Source: Neobacillus cucumis (GTDB lineage Bacteria; Bacillota; Bacilli; Bacillales; Cytobacillaceae). Taken from it: 64,000 bases of DNA. The DNA lies in the NCBI RefSeq assembly GCF_016908975.1, contig NZ_JAFBEX010000020.1:1-64000 (forward strand). The letters are read 5' to 3'. The notes beneath the pieces were generated by a model. The model was not told where the DNA came from and ran no database searches. It worked only from the letters and a program-made list of their open reading frames with translations. A program made the translations under genes and the position numbers. Positions 63,488-64,000 of the stretch are shown here, piece by piece. Within the stretch, counting starts at the first letter, position 1; each line of letters begins with the position of its first letter.

Positions 63488-63533
63488 TAGAAAAAGCCAT
63501 TATATGTAATCAACATAGAAATTCACATACTTG

Positions 63534-63563
63534 CCTGCTTGGAATCATTCCAAGCAGGTTTTT
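63534..63563 (+). terminator. Intrinsic terminator of spoVS
   Basis: CCTGCTTGGAA and TTCCAAGCAGG form a perfect 11-bp stem with a 3-nt loop, then TTTTT. Confidence 0.95.
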
Positions 63564-63797
63564 GTGTTGTTCGATTTTAATACAATATTACATTTTTACT
63601 ATTCTGCTATATAACAAAACAATACAATAGAATAATAAATTCAAGTAAACAATCTAGCATTTTGCATAATAAATTGTATATTTTAACTAATTTTTCCTGA
63701 TTTCATCATAACATTTATTTAATAATAAAAAAATATTCATATTTTAGACATTATTTCGAGCCAAAGGGTTGCAATTTTAAGTACATAGGTCTAGAAT
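63564..63797 (+). other. Very AT-rich spacer before korA
   Basis: No ORF with a ribosome site is visible. The sequence consists mostly of A/T runs and does not resemble the two GC-rich repeat families. In B. subtilis the tdh-kbl genes follow spoVS; they are not in this stretch. Confidence 0.5.
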
Positions 63798-63811
63798 TGT
63801 AAGCGTTTAGT
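63798..63811. promoter_or_regulatory. cre-like site upstream of korA
   Basis: TGTAAGCGTTTAGT matches the CcpA site TGWNANCGNTNWCA at 12 of 14 positions (the last two differ). It lies about 80 nt before a promoter for the next gene, so carbon catabolite control is possible. Confidence 0.3.
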
Positions 63812-63889
63812 ACATATTCTTTATTCTGACTATTTAGTCTATAATGCGATTTCACAGACTAATTTTTAGTTGATTACTTGGAATTGTGC

Positions 63890-63895
63890 TATAAT
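63890..63895 (+). promoter_or_regulatory. Extended -10 promoter of the KorA-type gene
   Basis: TATAAT at 63890-63895 is preceded by TG at the -15 position (TGCTATAAT). The -35 region (TAGTTG at 17 nt) is weak. It is 51 nt before the ATG. Confidence 0.5.
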
Positions 63896-63946
63896 TAACA
63901 TGATTTAGACTACTTAATTTATACATATCCAAAGGGGTGTAAGGGA

Positions 63947-64000
63947 ATGATCAATCAACTTTCGTGGAAAGTTGGCGGACAACAAGGGGAAGGTATTGAA
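63947..64000 (+). CDS. korA: 2-oxoacid:ferredoxin oxidoreductase alpha subunit (partial, 5' end)
   Basis: The first 18 codons read MINQLSWKVGGQQGEGIE. WKVGGQQGEGIE is the typical start of the gamma-domain-first alpha subunit of 2-oxoglutarate:ferredoxin oxidoreductase (KorA) in Bacillus. The AAGGGGTGTAAGGG region precedes the ATG. The gene runs off the window, so the substrate cannot be judged. In many Bacillaceae korA-korB lie directly after spoVS. Confidence 0.8.
   Translation, partial: MINQLSWKVGGQQGEGIE

Overview
The window is a contiguous piece of a low-GC, endospore-forming Bacillaceae chromosome. Gene order follows the Bacillus subtilis topA-to-spoVS interval closely, and spore genes are present (spoVFA/dpaA, spoVFB/dpaB, spoIIIE, spoVS, ymxH, ylxY). 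Proteins recalled from Bacillus align end to end with most of these genes. Every convincing gene is on the + strand, as expected for one leading-strand replichore arm. The repeat families suggest an environmental Bacillus or Neobacillus-type species, but nothing here fixes the species.

Layout: (1) 1-610, the end of an unidentified gene, a terminator, a repeat and a possible 39-codon ORF. (2) 611-7431, topA, trmFO, hslV, hslU, codY. (3) 7793-15511, rpsB, tsf, pyrH, frr, uppS, cdsA, dxr, rseP (translation, UMP kinase, undecaprenyl and phospholipid precursors, site-2 protease). (4) 15675-20000, polC. (5) 20499-28349, the rimP-nusA-rnpM-ylxQ-infB-ylxP-rbfA-truB-ribF-rpsO block. (6) 28570-35275, pnp, ylxY, mlpA, ymxH, then the dipicolinate synthase pair. 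(7) 35423-38692, asd-dapG-dapA, which makes dihydrodipicolinate, the substrate of DpaAB. (8) 39066-44601, rnjB, tepA, ylzJ, spoIIIE. (9) 44912-50538, a GntR regulator and a BMP-type nucleoside ABC importer. (10) 50734-58235, ymfF-ymfH-ymfI-ymfJ-ymfK-ymfM-pgsA-cinA. (11) 59191-64000, recA, rny, ymdB, spoVS and the first codons of a 2-oxoacid:ferredoxin oxidoreductase alpha subunit.

Three things that B. subtilis has at these joints are absent: xerC/codV between trmFO and hslV, the large fla/che motility operon between codY and rpsB, and proS between rseP and polC. A GC-rich inverted-repeat element sits exactly at the codY-rpsB joint.

Much of the intergenic DNA is repeats. Family A is a GC-rich element with GTTGATT/AATCAAC arms (three copies). 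Family B is a hairpin element (six copies) in short (about 120 bp), long nested (about 260 bp) and remnant forms, sometimes starting within a few bases of a stop codon. A third, separate structure is an array of nine 52-bp units between cinA and recA, each unit carrying ATTCGGACAG/CTGTCCGAAT arms. I could not match this array to a named system, and it is the strongest candidate for something undescribed in the window.
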